From assembly GCA_945879015.1 (NCBI GenBank), contig CAMCUO010000004.1, forward strand, positions 24,785 through 88,784: a DNA stretch of 64,000 bases, given 5' to 3'. Under the pieces are notes generated by a model. It ran no database searches. It was given only the letters and a program-made list of their open reading frames with translations, and was not told the origin of the DNA. The position numbers and the translations under genes are program-made. This document shows positions 8,812-17,214 of the stretch, in pieces (positions within the stretch are counted from its first letter, which is position 1; each line of letters opens with the position of its first letter). Source of the stretch: Chitinophaga pinensis. GTDB taxonomy: Bacteria > Bacteroidota > Bacteroidia > 2-12-FULL-35-15.

Positions 8812-10041
8812 TTGTTTAATAAATCTTTTCATACTAAAGCACATTATTACTTAGCAATAGCAATTGCTTTGTGCCTGCCGCTTGTTCGATTAACACCTGT
8901 TTTTATTTCTTTATTATTATTGAATTGGTTTATTGAAGGCGATTTTAAAAATAAATTCCGAACTATTTTTAAAAACAAATTAGCTATTCTTTTTGTTGCC
9001 TTTTTTTTAATTCATGTTATTGGACTTGTCTATACAGAAAATATGGATTCTGGTTTGTTTGATCTTCAGGTAAAATTTTCTCTTTTAATTTTCCCGATAG
9101 TCCTTGTGAGTCGTCCATTTAATCAATCGCAAATAAAGAACATGTTTTGGTCGTTTGTAATCGGAGCTATTGTTTGTTCTTTCATTCTTCTTATAAGGGC
9201 AGTATATACTTATATTGTTTTTTCTGAAAATAATTTCTTTTATATTCAATTATCTTTTTTAACACATCCAAGTTATATTGCTATGTATTTTAATTTTGCG
9301 ATAGCATGGATGATGCATGTCATTTTAAATAAAGACCACAATTTAAACCGCTTTAATACTGTTTTGTTGATTTGTATCATCCTGTTTTTGTCAATAATGA
9401 TTGTTTTATTGTCATCAAAAGTGGGACTTATTGTTTTATTTAGTCTTTACATTGGTTATATTATTTATTTTATCATTAGCAGAAAAAAGTATGTGTTGGG
9501 CTTAGTAGGACTTCTGATTATTGTTTCATCTGCTTATTCGCTTATTCGTTTTGTTCCTGAGATAAGAGGTCGCTTAAAAGCAGTAATTACTGCAATATCT
9601 AATAATTCAAGCAATCAAACGGAATCAGAAAGTTCAGCTGTTCGCATTTTAATATGGAGCGCTGCCTATCAAGTTGTTTCAGAAAACATTCTAATTGGTA
9701 CTGGGACTGGTGATGCAAAGGATGCTTTATTAATTGAGTATGAGAAAAGAGGCATGACTGGAGCTTTAAAGCATAAGCTAAATGCTCATAACGAATACTA
9801 TCAGGTGTTTGTAAGTATAGGATTGATAGGTTTTATGCTTTTATTAATGTCGTTATTCTTACCATTATATAATGCTTTTACTTCTTCAAATGCGATTTAT
9901 ATCCTATTTTTGTGCATTATTATTATAAATTTTATTCCTGAATCAATGTTAGAAACACAAGCAGGAGTTATATTTTATGCTTTTTTTAACTCAGTACTCT
10001 GTTTTAACTTAAATTATAATACCGCTCACAAGAAAAATTAA
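8812..10041 (+). CDS. O-antigen ligase / polymerase family membrane protein (Wzy_C)
   Basis: 409 residues with about ten hydrophobic segments spread along the chain and no signal sequence. The large periplasmic loop carries the family signature KLNAHNEYYQVFVSIGLIG near residues 320-340 (H-N-x-Y), as in WaaL ligases and Wzy-type polymerases, preceded by ILIGTGTGDAKDALL. The start codon is TTG at 8812, 1 bp after the methyltransferase stop. In the inner membrane it either polymerises repeat units or ligates the finished chain to lipid A; the sequence does not separate the two roles. No Wzx flippase is visible in this part of the cluster, so it must lie upstream. Confidence 0.82.
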   Translation: MFNKSFHTKAHYYLAIAIALCLPLVRLTPVFISLLLLNWFIEGDFKNKFRTIFKNKLAILFVAFFLIHVIGLVYTENMDSGLFDLQVKFSLLIFPIVLVSRPFNQSQIKNMFWSFVIGAIVCSFILLIRAVYTYIVFSENNFFYIQLSFLTHPSYIAMYFNFAIAWMMHVILNKDHNLNRFNTVLLICIILFLSIMIVLLSSKVGLIVLFSLYIGYIIYFIISRKKYVLGLVGLLIIVSSAYSLIRFVPEIRGRLKAVITAISNNSSNQTESESSAVRILIWSAAYQVVSENILIGTGTGDAKDALLIEYEKRGMTGALKHKLNAHNEYYQVFVSIGLIGFMLLLMSLFLPLYNAFTSSNAIYILFLCIIIINFIPESMLETQAGVIFYAFFNSVLCFNLNYNTAHKKN

Positions 10042-10059
10042 TATTCAATTACGAAAAAT

Positions 10060-11268
10060 ATGATTCCATTTTCACCACCGCATATCGATCAAAAAATTGT
10101 TGATGAAGTAACAAAAGTGCTTTTGTCAGGTTGGATTACAACTGGTCCTCGCACAAAATTGTTTGAAAAAGAACTATCAAAATATTGTGGAAATCAAAAC
10201 ACTCTTTGTTTGAATAGTGCAACTGCAGGATTAGAAATTATTCTGAGATGGTATGGTGTAAAAGAAGGCGATGAAGTTATTTTGCCAGCATATACTTATT
10301 CTGCGACAGCTAACGTTGTGATGCATTGTGGTGCTAAACCTGTTTTTGTTGATGTAAATGCTGTTGATTTTAATATTTCAATAGCTAATATCGAGAAAGC
10401 AATTACATCAAAAACGAAAGTAATTATGCCAGTTGATTTTGGTGGACATGTTTGTGATTACGATGAATTAAATGCTTTGGTTGTGAAGTACAAGGATCAA
10501 TTTTTAGCAAATTCAGAAGAGCAAAAAATGCTTGGAAGAATTTTGGTTCTTTCCGATTCAGCACATTCTTTTGGAGCAACATATAAAGGAAAAAAAGCGG
10601 GTTCTTTAACCGATGTTTCTGTGTTCTCATTTCATGCAGTTAAAAATTTAACCACAGCAGAAGGTGGAGCTGTATGTTTGAACTTACCTGCTCCATTTGA
10701 TAATGAAGCTGTTTATAAAGCATTATGTATTAAAACTTTGCACGGGCAAGATAAAGACGCTTTGGCAAAAACACAAAAAGGCAACTGGAGATATGATATT
10801 TTAGAAGCTGGTTACAAATGCAATATGCCAGATATTATGGCTGCGATTGGTTTAGTTGAGCTTGAACGATATGATAGTGAAACATCTAAAGGAAGAGAAC
10901 ATATTTTTAAACAATACGATGAAGCATTTTCAAAATATGATTGGGCTCAATTGCCTGAATATAAAACCAAAGACAAAGACTCATGTTATCATTTGTACGC
11001 TTTAAGAATAAAAGGTGTCACTGAAGATCAAAGAGATGCAATAATCAAAGAAATTTTTGATCAGGATGTTTCAGTAAATGTTCATTTTATTCCAGTTCCA
11101 ATGATGAGCTTCTATAAAAAACAAGGATACGATATCAAAAATTATCCTGTAACTTATGATAATTATTCTAGAGAAATTTCTTTGCCAGTTTATATTGATT
11201 TAGATGATAGCAAAGTAAAGCAAGTGATAGATGCAGTTGTAACTTCTGTAAAAAAAGTAATAGGTTAG
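10060..11268 (+). CDS. PLP-dependent sugar aminotransferase (DegT/DnrJ/EryC1; PglE/ArnB-like)
   Basis: 402 residues, longer and clearly distinct from FdtB in the same cluster. Opening FSPPHIDQKIVDEVTKVLLSG with GWITTGP is the usual start of UDP-4-keto-6-deoxyhexose aminotransferases. The PLP lysine is in SVFSFHAVKNLTTAEGG (K195), with SDSAHSFGATYKGK upstream and an NMPDIMAAIGLVELE segment near residue 255. Together with the PglD-like acetyltransferase (6343) and the PglC-like transferase next door, it fits a UDP-N-acetyl-4-amino-sugar (bacillosamine-type) pathway. The PglF-type dehydratase is not in the window. An 18-bp gap follows the ligase gene. Confidence 0.85.
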   Translation: MIPFSPPHIDQKIVDEVTKVLLSGWITTGPRTKLFEKELSKYCGNQNTLCLNSATAGLEIILRWYGVKEGDEVILPAYTYSATANVVMHCGAKPVFVDVNAVDFNISIANIEKAITSKTKVIMPVDFGGHVCDYDELNALVVKYKDQFLANSEEQKMLGRILVLSDSAHSFGATYKGKKAGSLTDVSVFSFHAVKNLTTAEGGAVCLNLPAPFDNEAVYKALCIKTLHGQDKDALAKTQKGNWRYDILEAGYKCNMPDIMAAIGLVELERYDSETSKGREHIFKQYDEAFSKYDWAQLPEYKTKDKDSCYHLYALRIKGVTEDQRDAIIKEIFDQDVSVNVHFIPVPMMSFYKKQGYDIKNYPVTYDNYSREISLPVYIDLDDSKVKQVIDAVVTSVKKVIG

Positions 11269-11269
11269 T

Positions 11270-11860
11270 ATGGGAAAGCGCCTCTTTGATATTTTCTTTT
11301 CATTGATTGGCTTAATTATTCTCTTTATTCCATTTCTAATTATTGCAATTCTTATTTCAATTGATTCTACTGGTGGAGTTTTCTATAAGCAAACTAGAGT
11401 AGGGAAAGATGCTATTGATTTTGGTTTATTTAAATTTCGTTCCATGTCTTCAGATTCCGATAAATCAGGATTGCTTACTGTTGGTGGTCGTGATAGCAGA
11501 ATTACTAAAATTGGCTATTCCCTTCGCAAATACAAAATAGATGAGCTCCCTCAACTCATTAATGTTCTTTGCGGAGACATGAGTTTGGTTGGTCCTCGTC
11601 CAGAAGTTAGAAAGTATGTTGATCTATACAATTCAGAACAAAAGAATGTTTTGTCTATAAAGCCCGGAATTACTGATTATGCAAGTATTGAATACAGTAA
11701 TGAAAATGAGCTTTTAGGAAATGCAATTAATCCTGAAGAAGTTTATATTAATGAAATAATGCCTGCAAAGTTAAAACTCAATTTAAAGTATATAGCTGAG
11801 AAGGGATTTGGAACTGATTTGAAAATTGTTTTTCGTACCATAAAAAAAATAGTAAGATAG
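11270..11860 (+). CDS. Small phosphoglycosyl transferase (PglC-like undecaprenyl-phosphate sugar-1-P transferase)
   Basis: 196 residues, the minimal monotopic phosphoglycosyl transferase domain. An N-terminal re-entrant helix (DIFFSLIGLIILFIPFLIIAIL) is followed by KQTRVGKDAIDFGLFKFRSM, and the catalytic Asp-Glu pair lies in YKIDELPQLINVL. MSLVGPRPEVRKYV forms the conserved phosphate-binding turn. PglC of Campylobacter starts N-glycan assembly by moving diNAcBac-1-phosphate to undecaprenyl phosphate, so this protein is the likely initiating enzyme of the cluster. It is the last gene of the (+) polysaccharide run. A second, large phosphoglycosyl transferase lies at 56554. Confidence 0.87.
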   Translation: MGKRLFDIFFSLIGLIILFIPFLIIAILISIDSTGGVFYKQTRVGKDAIDFGLFKFRSMSSDSDKSGLLTVGGRDSRITKIGYSLRKYKIDELPQLINVLCGDMSLVGPRPEVRKYVDLYNSEQKNVLSIKPGITDYASIEYSNENELLGNAINPEEVYINEIMPAKLKLNLKYIAEKGFGTDLKIVFRTIKKIVR

Positions 11861-11881
11861 ACTCATTGACTTCCGAAGAAC

Positions 11882-11909
11882 CCACCCCTAGCCCCTCCAA
11901 GGAGGGGAA
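11882..11909. repeat. Short GC-rich inverted repeat (CCCCTCC/GGAGGGG type)
   Basis: Just past the end of the polysaccharide operon the AT-rich DNA is broken by a GC-rich segment in which CCCCTCC is followed within 2 bases by GGAGGGG. It can form a compact hairpin, followed by AT-rich sequence (AATAAATATTCC then a T-rich run). It may serve as an operon-end structure. A related C/G-rich inverted segment is at 53259-53284. No gene is seen between 11861 and 11995. Confidence 0.55.
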
Positions 11910-11995
11910 TAAATATTCCTTTTTAATTATAATTTTTTTTGAAAATATAAGAATCAGTTTTAATCATGAAAATCATGAAAATCTGCGTTCCATTT

Positions 11996-12868
11996 CTATC
12001 CCAAAGAAGTCAATAATCCTTTTAATTCCTCACTTTTATCAGGATAGCCCAACTTTTCGTATGATGAAATTAAATTACGTAACAGGCGTTTGATGATTTC
12101 TAAATTAGAACATGGCTCGTAGAAAATGGCAAGAGGTTCTAATTTTAATTGCTTTAAAAAAGCATCAATCTCTTTTTGTCCGAATACCGCTCCTTTGCTA
12201 AACGGATTTATGTAGAAAAACACATTACTTCCTTCATTGCCTTCTGTGGATGGAACTCCCATATGTTCTATATCGACATAACATAAAATAAAATGTTCAG
12301 GCAAATTTACTCCATAAATTGGAATTTCTAAATTTTGTGCAATAATGGTATAGATGATAGAAAGCAGAAGTGGATTTCCTTTTTTACTTTCTAAAACATT
12401 GTTGATGTAGGAGTTTTGAGGAGCATGATAGTTGGTAGTATTCCCACTGAAATTGTGAACATCAAATAAAATGTGGTTGATGATTTTTACTTTTTCAAGT
12501 GCAGTTAAATTTTCATTCAGCTCTAACCAAACATCTTGTTTAATTTGATCAATTTGTTTCTTGATTTTTGCAGTGTCGATATCAGGGTATTGGTATCTAG
12601 CAATTAATAAAGCTCCTTCCAATAAATTCTGCTGGTCGGGATGCGACCATTCTTTTAAAGCATCTTTAATTAGGTCGAATTGAATTTGGTGAATGATGTT
12701 TTCAATTCGGTTTTGAATTAATGTGTCAAACGAATGTTCCCAGGCATCTTCTAAAACAGGAATTACTTCCTGTCCAAGAGATAAAAACTTCATACTAACT
12801 TCTTTGAATACCATCTCATCGGGATCATCCAATAAGCTAATAAGTGCGAAGACTTCTTTCTTGTTCAT
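11996..12868 (-). CDS. SirB1-type transglutaminase-like protein (Transglut_core2)
   Basis: 290 residues, soluble. The N-terminal third is helical and HEAT-like (LISLLDDPDEMVFKEVSMKF, then LGQEVIPVLEDAWEHS). The middle part shows the SirB1/Transglut_core2 signature: NYHAPQNSYINNVLESKKG with GNPLLLSIIYTIIAQ and YGVNLPEHFILCYV. Family members keep the transglutaminase/cysteine-protease fold but usually lack the catalytic cysteine; none is seen in the expected helix here, so it is probably non-enzymatic. A -7 promoter box lies about 20 bases upstream of the ATG (12889-12896). Its cellular role in Bacteroidota is unknown. Confidence 0.75.
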   Translation of the reverse strand: MNKKEVFALISLLDDPDEMVFKEVSMKFLSLGQEVIPVLEDAWEHSFDTLIQNRIENIIHQIQFDLIKDALKEWSHPDQQNLLEGALLIARYQYPDIDTAKIKKQIDQIKQDVWLELNENLTALEKVKIINHILFDVHNFSGNTTNYHAPQNSYINNVLESKKGNPLLLSIIYTIIAQNLEIPIYGVNLPEHFILCYVDIEHMGVPSTEGNEGSNVFFYINPFSKGAVFGQKEIDAFLKQLKLEPLAIFYEPCSNLEIIKRLLRNLISSYEKLGYPDKSEELKGLLTSLG

Positions 12869-12888
12869 ACCTTTGGTTCAAGTTTAAA

Positions 12889-12896
12889 CAAAAGTA
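12889..12896 (-). promoter_or_regulatory. Bacteroidota-type promoter -7 box (TACTTTTG)
   Basis: On the minus strand this reads TACTTTTG, an exact match to the TAnnTTTG consensus used by the Bacteroidota primary sigma factor. It lies 20 bases upstream of the ATG of the transglutaminase-like gene (12868). The -33 element is weak (a TTG rather than TTTG). Confidence 0.5.
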
Positions 12897-12944
12897 GACT
12901 CCAGTTTCAAGGTATTTATCGCTTATTCAAAGAAGATTTCAACC

Positions 12945-13820
12945 TTACTTTGTTAATCTCTCAAGTACGATCTTGATTAATTTCTCTATAGCAGCATGAT
13001 AATTCTTGCTGTATTCCTTTGCAACACGATTGGCTATAATAGCACAAACAGTGCAGGTTTGGTGGCCAAGCAGTGCCCCCAAACCATAGAGTGCAGATGT
13101 CTCCATTTCGAAGTTTGTAATTCGGTTTTCTTTGAATTTGAAATCGGTCAATTGTTGATTAAAATCCTCAACCCAAGGTGTTAATCGTAGTTTTCGGCCT
13201 TGTGGACCGTAAAAGCCTGGTGCGGTGGCTGTTATGCCTTTAGTTAGGTCGAAACCTATTTTATTTATTAGCTTTTCGGAGCCTTTTACCGCATATGGAT
13301 AGGGTAGATTTTTATCCCAATTTGTTTGTTTGATAAATGCTTCTGATAGATCATTTTCATTCACCTTTGGCAAATCCAAATAATAGTTTAATAAACCATC
13401 AAATCCTAGTCCATGAGATGAAACAACGAAGCTATCAACAGCAATATCTTTTTGCAAGGCTCCCGAAGTGCCTATTCTGACAATGTTTAAACTAGTATGT
13501 TCTTTTTTGATTGTTCTTGTTTTTAAATCAATATTTACAGCAGCATCTAGTTCATTCAAAAGAATATCGATATTGTCTGTTCCAATTCCAGAGGATAAAA
13601 CCATTATTCTTTTTCCATTGTAAGTTCCAGAATGTGTCACAAATTCGCGGTTTTGAATTTTAAAATCTATCGTATCAAAGAAACTTGAAACGGTTTCAAC
13701 TCTTCCTTGGTCACCAACAATAATAATGTTTTCAGCTATGTTCTCAGGTAAAAGCTTTAAATGGTATACGCTTCCGTTCGAATTAAGTATAAGTTCTGTT
13801 TCTGCAATGATTTTCGTCAT
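12945..13820 (-). CDS. Nucleoside phosphorylase (uridine phosphorylase-like, PNP/UDP family)
   Basis: 291 residues. The family core is visible: a phosphate-binding NIIIVGDQGRVETVSSFFD segment near 35-50, YNGKRIMVLSSGIGTDNIDILL near 67-90 (ribose/phosphate site), IVRIGTSGALQKDI near 113-125 (base site), and FEMETSALYGLGALLGH near 240-255. In nucleoside phosphorylases the E-M-E segment binds ribose hydroxyls. The enzyme splits a nucleoside with phosphate into base and ribose-1-phosphate in salvage metabolism. The specificity insert of hexameric uridine phosphorylases cannot be verified by eye, so uridine is only likely. It stands alone on the minus strand, divergent from the stress-protein pair. 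Confidence 0.82.
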   Translation of the reverse strand: MTKIIAETELILNSNGSVYHLKLLPENIAENIIIVGDQGRVETVSSFFDTIDFKIQNREFVTHSGTYNGKRIMVLSSGIGTDNIDILLNELDAAVNIDLKTRTIKKEHTSLNIVRIGTSGALQKDIAVDSFVVSSHGLGFDGLLNYYLDLPKVNENDLSEAFIKQTNWDKNLPYPYAVKGSEKLINKIGFDLTKGITATAPGFYGPQGRKLRLTPWVEDFNQQLTDFKFKENRITNFEMETSALYGLGALLGHQTCTVCAIIANRVAKEYSKNYHAAIEKLIKIVLERLTK

Positions 13821-13912
13821 GTTAATAGGCTTAAAAAAGGTGAATGTAAATTTGTTAAATAGGATTATAATTGTTTAATTTGTGAGACATACTTCAAAAG
13901 TATTTAAAAATT

Positions 13913-14800
13913 ATGATTCAATCTACTAATAAAATATTAGTTCCTATAGATTTTTCTGAACAGTCACTAATTGCTCTTGAACAATCCTTTAATATCGCCC
14001 GTGAGTACAATGCTGAAATTACACTTTTACATGTTATTGAGGAAATGGGAGTAATCTCAAAATTTTTCTCAAAAGAGCAGAATGAAGATATAAAAAAGAA
14101 TGTTCAGAAGGAGTTAGATAAACTAGCAGCAAGTGTTGAGAAAAAAGCAAAAATTACTGTCAATACCTTAGTTGGAAAGGGTAGTATTTATGAAAAAATT
14201 GCAGAAGTTGCAGAATTGATAAATGCAACTATGATAATAATGGGAACCAATGGTGATGAAGGAAAACGTAAACTATTCATTGGTTCAAATGCATTAAGAG
14301 TAGTTAGAGAGTCTGTTGTGCCTGTTATTACAATAAAAGGAAAGCATCATAGAAAAGGATGCAAAAATATTGTATTACCTCTTGATTTGTCGAAAGAAAC
14401 TCGTGAAAAAGTTACTAAAGCGATTGAGTTATCTAAGTTGTTTGGTGGCGCAACAATTCGTGTAGTTTCAGTTCTGTTTACTACCGATGAATTTGTTGTA
14501 AACCGCCTCACACGGCAACTAGGGCAAGTTAAAAACTTTTTAGAAAAAGAAAATATTGAATGCAGTGCTGAAATAATAAAAGGAATTAAAGGAGAAGAAA
14601 CTTTAGCAGCAAACATTTTAGAGTATGCAACAAAAGTGGAAGGTGATTTGATTATGATTATGACTCAGCAGGAAGTTGATTTTACAAAATATTTTATTGG
14701 TTCATCAGCTCAGGAAATTATAAATCATTCTAAGATTCCCGTTTTGAGTATTCGTCCTTTGCCTAAAAAAGACACAACATCCTTTCCTAATCCATATTAA
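13913..14800 (+). CDS. Universal stress protein, two UspA domains
   Basis: 295 residues forming two UspA folds. Domain 1 covers about residues 1-145: NKILVPIDFSEQSLIAL at the start, and the ATP-binding G-x2-G-x9-GS pattern in IIMGTNGDEGKRKLFIGSN. Domain 2 covers about 146-290 and begins NIVLPLDLSKETREKV; a partial motif YFIGSSAQEIINHSKIPVL remains. Tandem-domain Usp proteins bind ATP or AMP and support survival under stress or energy limitation. It is followed 21 bp later by a paralogue, and a third copy lies at 34889 and is closer to this one (shared HR-GCK-LPLDL-KETREKV block). It ends in Pro-Tyr, as all three do. Confidence 0.87.
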   Translation: MIQSTNKILVPIDFSEQSLIALEQSFNIAREYNAEITLLHVIEEMGVISKFFSKEQNEDIKKNVQKELDKLAASVEKKAKITVNTLVGKGSIYEKIAEVAELINATMIIMGTNGDEGKRKLFIGSNALRVVRESVVPVITIKGKHHRKGCKNIVLPLDLSKETREKVTKAIELSKLFGGATIRVVSVLFTTDEFVVNRLTRQLGQVKNFLEKENIECSAEIIKGIKGEETLAANILEYATKVEGDLIMIMTQQEVDFTKYFIGSSAQEIINHSKIPVLSIRPLPKKDTTSFPNPY

Positions 14801-14821
14801 TTTAATTTAATCGATATATCT

Positions 14822-15703
14822 ATGAAGACTTTCAATATTCAAAAAATTTTAATTCCAATTGATTTTTCTGATACATCCATGTTGGCTATTGAACATGCCG
14901 GATTTACAGCTCAGCTTTTTAAAGCCGAACTGATTTTATTACACGTAATTGAAAAACATTGGGAACAATTTAGTGTTGTAGCTCCTGAGTTGAGAATTTC
15001 TACTCCAAACGAATTAACGGGTGCTATAGAAAAAAAGTTGTCAGAAATAGCGAGTGATATTCAGAAAAAATATGGTGTAAAATCTTTTCATGTAACATCT
15101 ACTGGAAATATTTTTAACGAAATCCTTTCAGTCTCAAAAGAGTACAATGCCGATATGGTCGTAATGGGAACGCATGGAACATCGGGAGTTGTGGAGTTTT
15201 TTATTGGTAGTAATACTTATAAAATGGTTACTAAATCTGAGTGTCCAATCATTTCTGTTCAGTCGCATGCAAAAAAATTAGGGTTCACTAATATTTTATT
15301 GCCAATTGATGATTCTGCACATTCTCGTCAGAAAGTGAATCACGCTATTGTTTTAGCAAAACAGTTTGCTTCTAAAATCCATATTCTTGGATTATCTGAT
15401 TCAGATAAAGAAATTGATGTCAAAAAATTCGAAATTAAATTGGAGCAAATTGAAGAGTACATTAAAAAATGCGATTTGCCTTTTACACGTAAAACTGTTG
15501 AAGGAAAAAATCAGTCAAAAACAACATACGCTTATGCTGAAACCGTAAATGCTGATTTGATTGTAATTATGACTGATCAAGATGAAAATCTTACGGGAAG
15601 ATTTATGGGAACATTTGCTCAGCAGATAATCAATCATTCAAAAATTCCAGTTCTAACGATTCAACCAAAAGTGGCAAATATTCCTTGGGTTCATCCTTAT
15701 TAA
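14822..15703 (+). CDS. Universal stress protein, two UspA domains (tandem paralogue)
   Basis: 293 residues, the second of an adjacent pair. Domain 1 opens IQKILIPIDFSDTSMLAI and keeps a full nucleotide motif VVMGTHGTSGVVEFFIGSN. Domain 2 opens TNILLPIDDSAHSRQKV and ends IINHSKIPVLTIQP. It is clearly homologous to the preceding gene but with a domain-1 insert (HWEQFSVVAPELRISTPNEL) that the other copies lack. The pair is very likely bicistronic (21 bp gap) and closed by the perfect hairpin terminator at 15721-15746. The C-terminus is again Pro-Tyr. Confidence 0.87.
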   Translation: MKTFNIQKILIPIDFSDTSMLAIEHAGFTAQLFKAELILLHVIEKHWEQFSVVAPELRISTPNELTGAIEKKLSEIASDIQKKYGVKSFHVTSTGNIFNEILSVSKEYNADMVVMGTHGTSGVVEFFIGSNTYKMVTKSECPIISVQSHAKKLGFTNILLPIDDSAHSRQKVNHAIVLAKQFASKIHILGLSDSDKEIDVKKFEIKLEQIEEYIKKCDLPFTRKTVEGKNQSKTTYAYAETVNADLIVIMTDQDENLTGRFMGTFAQQIINHSKIPVLTIQPKVANIPWVHPY

Positions 15704-15720
15704 TTGATGTTAAGGATTAT

Positions 15721-15746
15721 AAGACCTCGATAATATTCGAGGTCTT
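15721..15746. terminator. Intrinsic terminator, bidirectional
   Basis: A perfect 10-bp stem AAGACCTCGA / TCGAGGTCTT surrounds a 6-base loop (TAATAT). It sits 17 bp after the second stress-protein stop and 20 bp before the end of the converging DUF4197 gene. With flanking A and T it can end transcription in both directions. Confidence 0.85.
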
Positions 15747-15766
15747 TCATTTGTAGTATATTATTT

Positions 15767-16507
15767 TTACTGAGTTACGCTCCCAAAAACACGTTTTAAA
15801 ATATCGGTAACTCTAGCAACAGGGTCTTTACGTATTTTAAGCTCCTCTTCACTAATTAACTTAAATAGGCCTTCCATTGCTCTTTCTGTAATATAGGCCG
15901 TTAAATCAGGGTTTTGTTTTTCTACAAATGGGACTTTATTATAGTTATTTATAATCGGACTCCAATATTTAGTTAATTCCACTTTATTAATGGCATTTTT
16001 AACTACTGGAGTGAATTTTTGTCTCAATTCTACAGTAGTTTTATCTTTTAAATATTGAGTTGCTGCATTGTCGCCACCTTTTAAAATTGCAAACCCATCT
16101 CCAATGCTCATTCCTTTTATTGCATTTACAAAAACGGGAGCAGCATCTTTTGCAGCTTCTTCAGCCGAACGATTTAATGTTTCTACAAATTTATCTAGTT
16201 GTGCTTCCATCTTTAACTTAATTGCCCAATCTTTTACTTTTTGAGCTTCAGGTGGAAAGGGAATAAATAATTTAGGGTTTTTATAAAAACCATCAACTTT
16301 TGAAGCAAATGCACTTGAGTTATTTGTTCCAACTGTTAATGCATCTCTTAATCCGCTAATTACTTCATCATTCGTTAATGGATTTGAAGCTGGTTTTGTT
16401 CCAGTATTAATTGCATCTTTTGCAACATTAGCTGTTTCTTGCAACTGTTGTGTTGTACAAGCAGCAATAATTAAAAGAAATAGGGTAGGGAAGATTAATT
16501 TTTTCAT
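15767..16507 (-). CDS. DUF4197 family lipoprotein
   Basis: 246 residues. The N-terminus MKKLIFPTLFLLIIAACTTQ is a lipoprotein signal with the lipidated cysteine at C17 (lipobox IAAC). The mature part matches the DUF4197 family: LTNDEVISGLRDALTVGTNN near 45-65, FIPFPPEAQKVKDWAIKLKM near 77-96, FVNAIKGMSIGDGFAILKGGDNAATQYL near 130-160, and a helical end LFKLISEEELKIRKDP. Function is unknown; members are envelope lipoproteins in Bacteroidota and Proteobacteria. It is the last gene of the long minus-strand run and starts 8 bp after the fumarylacetoacetase-family gene. Confidence 0.87.
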   Translation of the reverse strand: MKKLIFPTLFLLIIAACTTQQLQETANVAKDAINTGTKPASNPLTNDEVISGLRDALTVGTNNSSAFASKVDGFYKNPKLFIPFPPEAQKVKDWAIKLKMEAQLDKFVETLNRSAEEAAKDAAPVFVNAIKGMSIGDGFAILKGGDNAATQYLKDKTTVELRQKFTPVVKNAINKVELTKYWSPIINNYNKVPFVEKQNPDLTAYITERAMEGLFKLISEEELKIRKDPVARVTDILKRVFGSVTQ

Positions 16508-16515
16508 GTGTTTTA

Positions 16516-17127
16516 TTATTTAATTTCAAATGATAATAAGTTTTCGTTTTCAATAGAAGCTTCGAGTTTATCGCCAATTTTAATTGGTCCTACTCCTTCA
16601 GGAGTTCCTGTATAAATCAAATCTCCTTTTTTTAAAGTAAAGAATTTAGATACATAAGCAATAAGTGTATCAAATGTAAAAAGTAAATCTTTAGTGTTTC
16701 CTGCTTGAACAATATTTCCGTTTATTGACAAATTAAAATTAATATTGTTTAAATCAGCAATTGTTCGCTTTGAAATAAATTTACCTATTGGAGCGGATCC
16801 ATCAAATGCTTTTGCTTTTTCCCACGGTAATCCTTTTTCTTTGCATTTAGCTTGAATATCTCTAGCCGTAAAATCTATTCCTATACCAATTTCATCATAG
16901 TACTTGTTTGCAAATTTTACATCAATATTTTTTCCTGGTTTATTTATTTTCAAAACCAATTCAACTTCATGATGTATATCTTGAGAGAAATCTGGATAGT
17001 AAAATGGCAAATTATTTTTTATTGTTGCTGTGTCAGGTTTCAGGAAAAAGATAGGTTCAGATGGAACTGGAGAGTTCATTTCTTTTGCGTGTTCAGCATA
17101 ATTTCTTCCAATACAAATTATTTTCAT
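16516..17127 (-). CDS. Fumarylacetoacetate hydrolase (FAH) family protein
   Basis: 203 residues, the short single-domain FAH form similar to human FAHD1/YcgM. The metal-binding acidic residues are in HHEVELVLKINKPG near 70-82 (E-x-E) and IGIDFTARDIQAKCKEKGLPW near 97-117 (D). Conserved segments ICIGRNYAEHAKEMN at the start and DLIYTGTPEGVGPIKIGD near 170-190 are complete. Family enzymes cleave or decarboxylate acylpyruvates or oxaloacetate, or isomerise 2-hydroxyhepta-2,4-dienedioate. The true substrate is not predictable. The neighbours (exonuclease upstream, DUF4197 downstream) give no pathway hint. Confidence 0.88.
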   Translation of the reverse strand: MKIICIGRNYAEHAKEMNSPVPSEPIFFLKPDTATIKNNLPFYYPDFSQDIHHEVELVLKINKPGKNIDVKFANKYYDEIGIGIDFTARDIQAKCKEKGLPWEKAKAFDGSAPIGKFISKRTIADLNNINFNLSINGNIVQAGNTKDLLFTFDTLIAYVSKFFTLKKGDLIYTGTPEGVGPIKIGDKLEASIENENLLSFEIK

Positions 17128-17155
17128 TCTTTAAAATTTGAGAATTTAATTTACA

Positions 17156-17183
17156 ACACTTCGACTACGCTCAGTATGACGTT
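17156..17183. repeat. Dispersed intergenic repeat, family B copy 1
   Basis: The segment CACTTCGACTACGCTCAGTA followed by TGACG lies between two minus-strand genes. Close relatives occur at 53296-53347 (opposite orientation) and 60750-60779. It is GC-richer than its surroundings and non-coding. Confidence 0.6.
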
Positions 17184-17214
17184 CCGTTAAACATAATACA
17201 TTCATTAAATTTTT

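Noticed and set aside
11866..12093. A 75-residue plus-strand frame after the polysaccharide operon
   Set aside because: It runs through the GC-rich inverted repeat and into the 3' end of the antisense transglutaminase-like gene; no similarity and a poor start.
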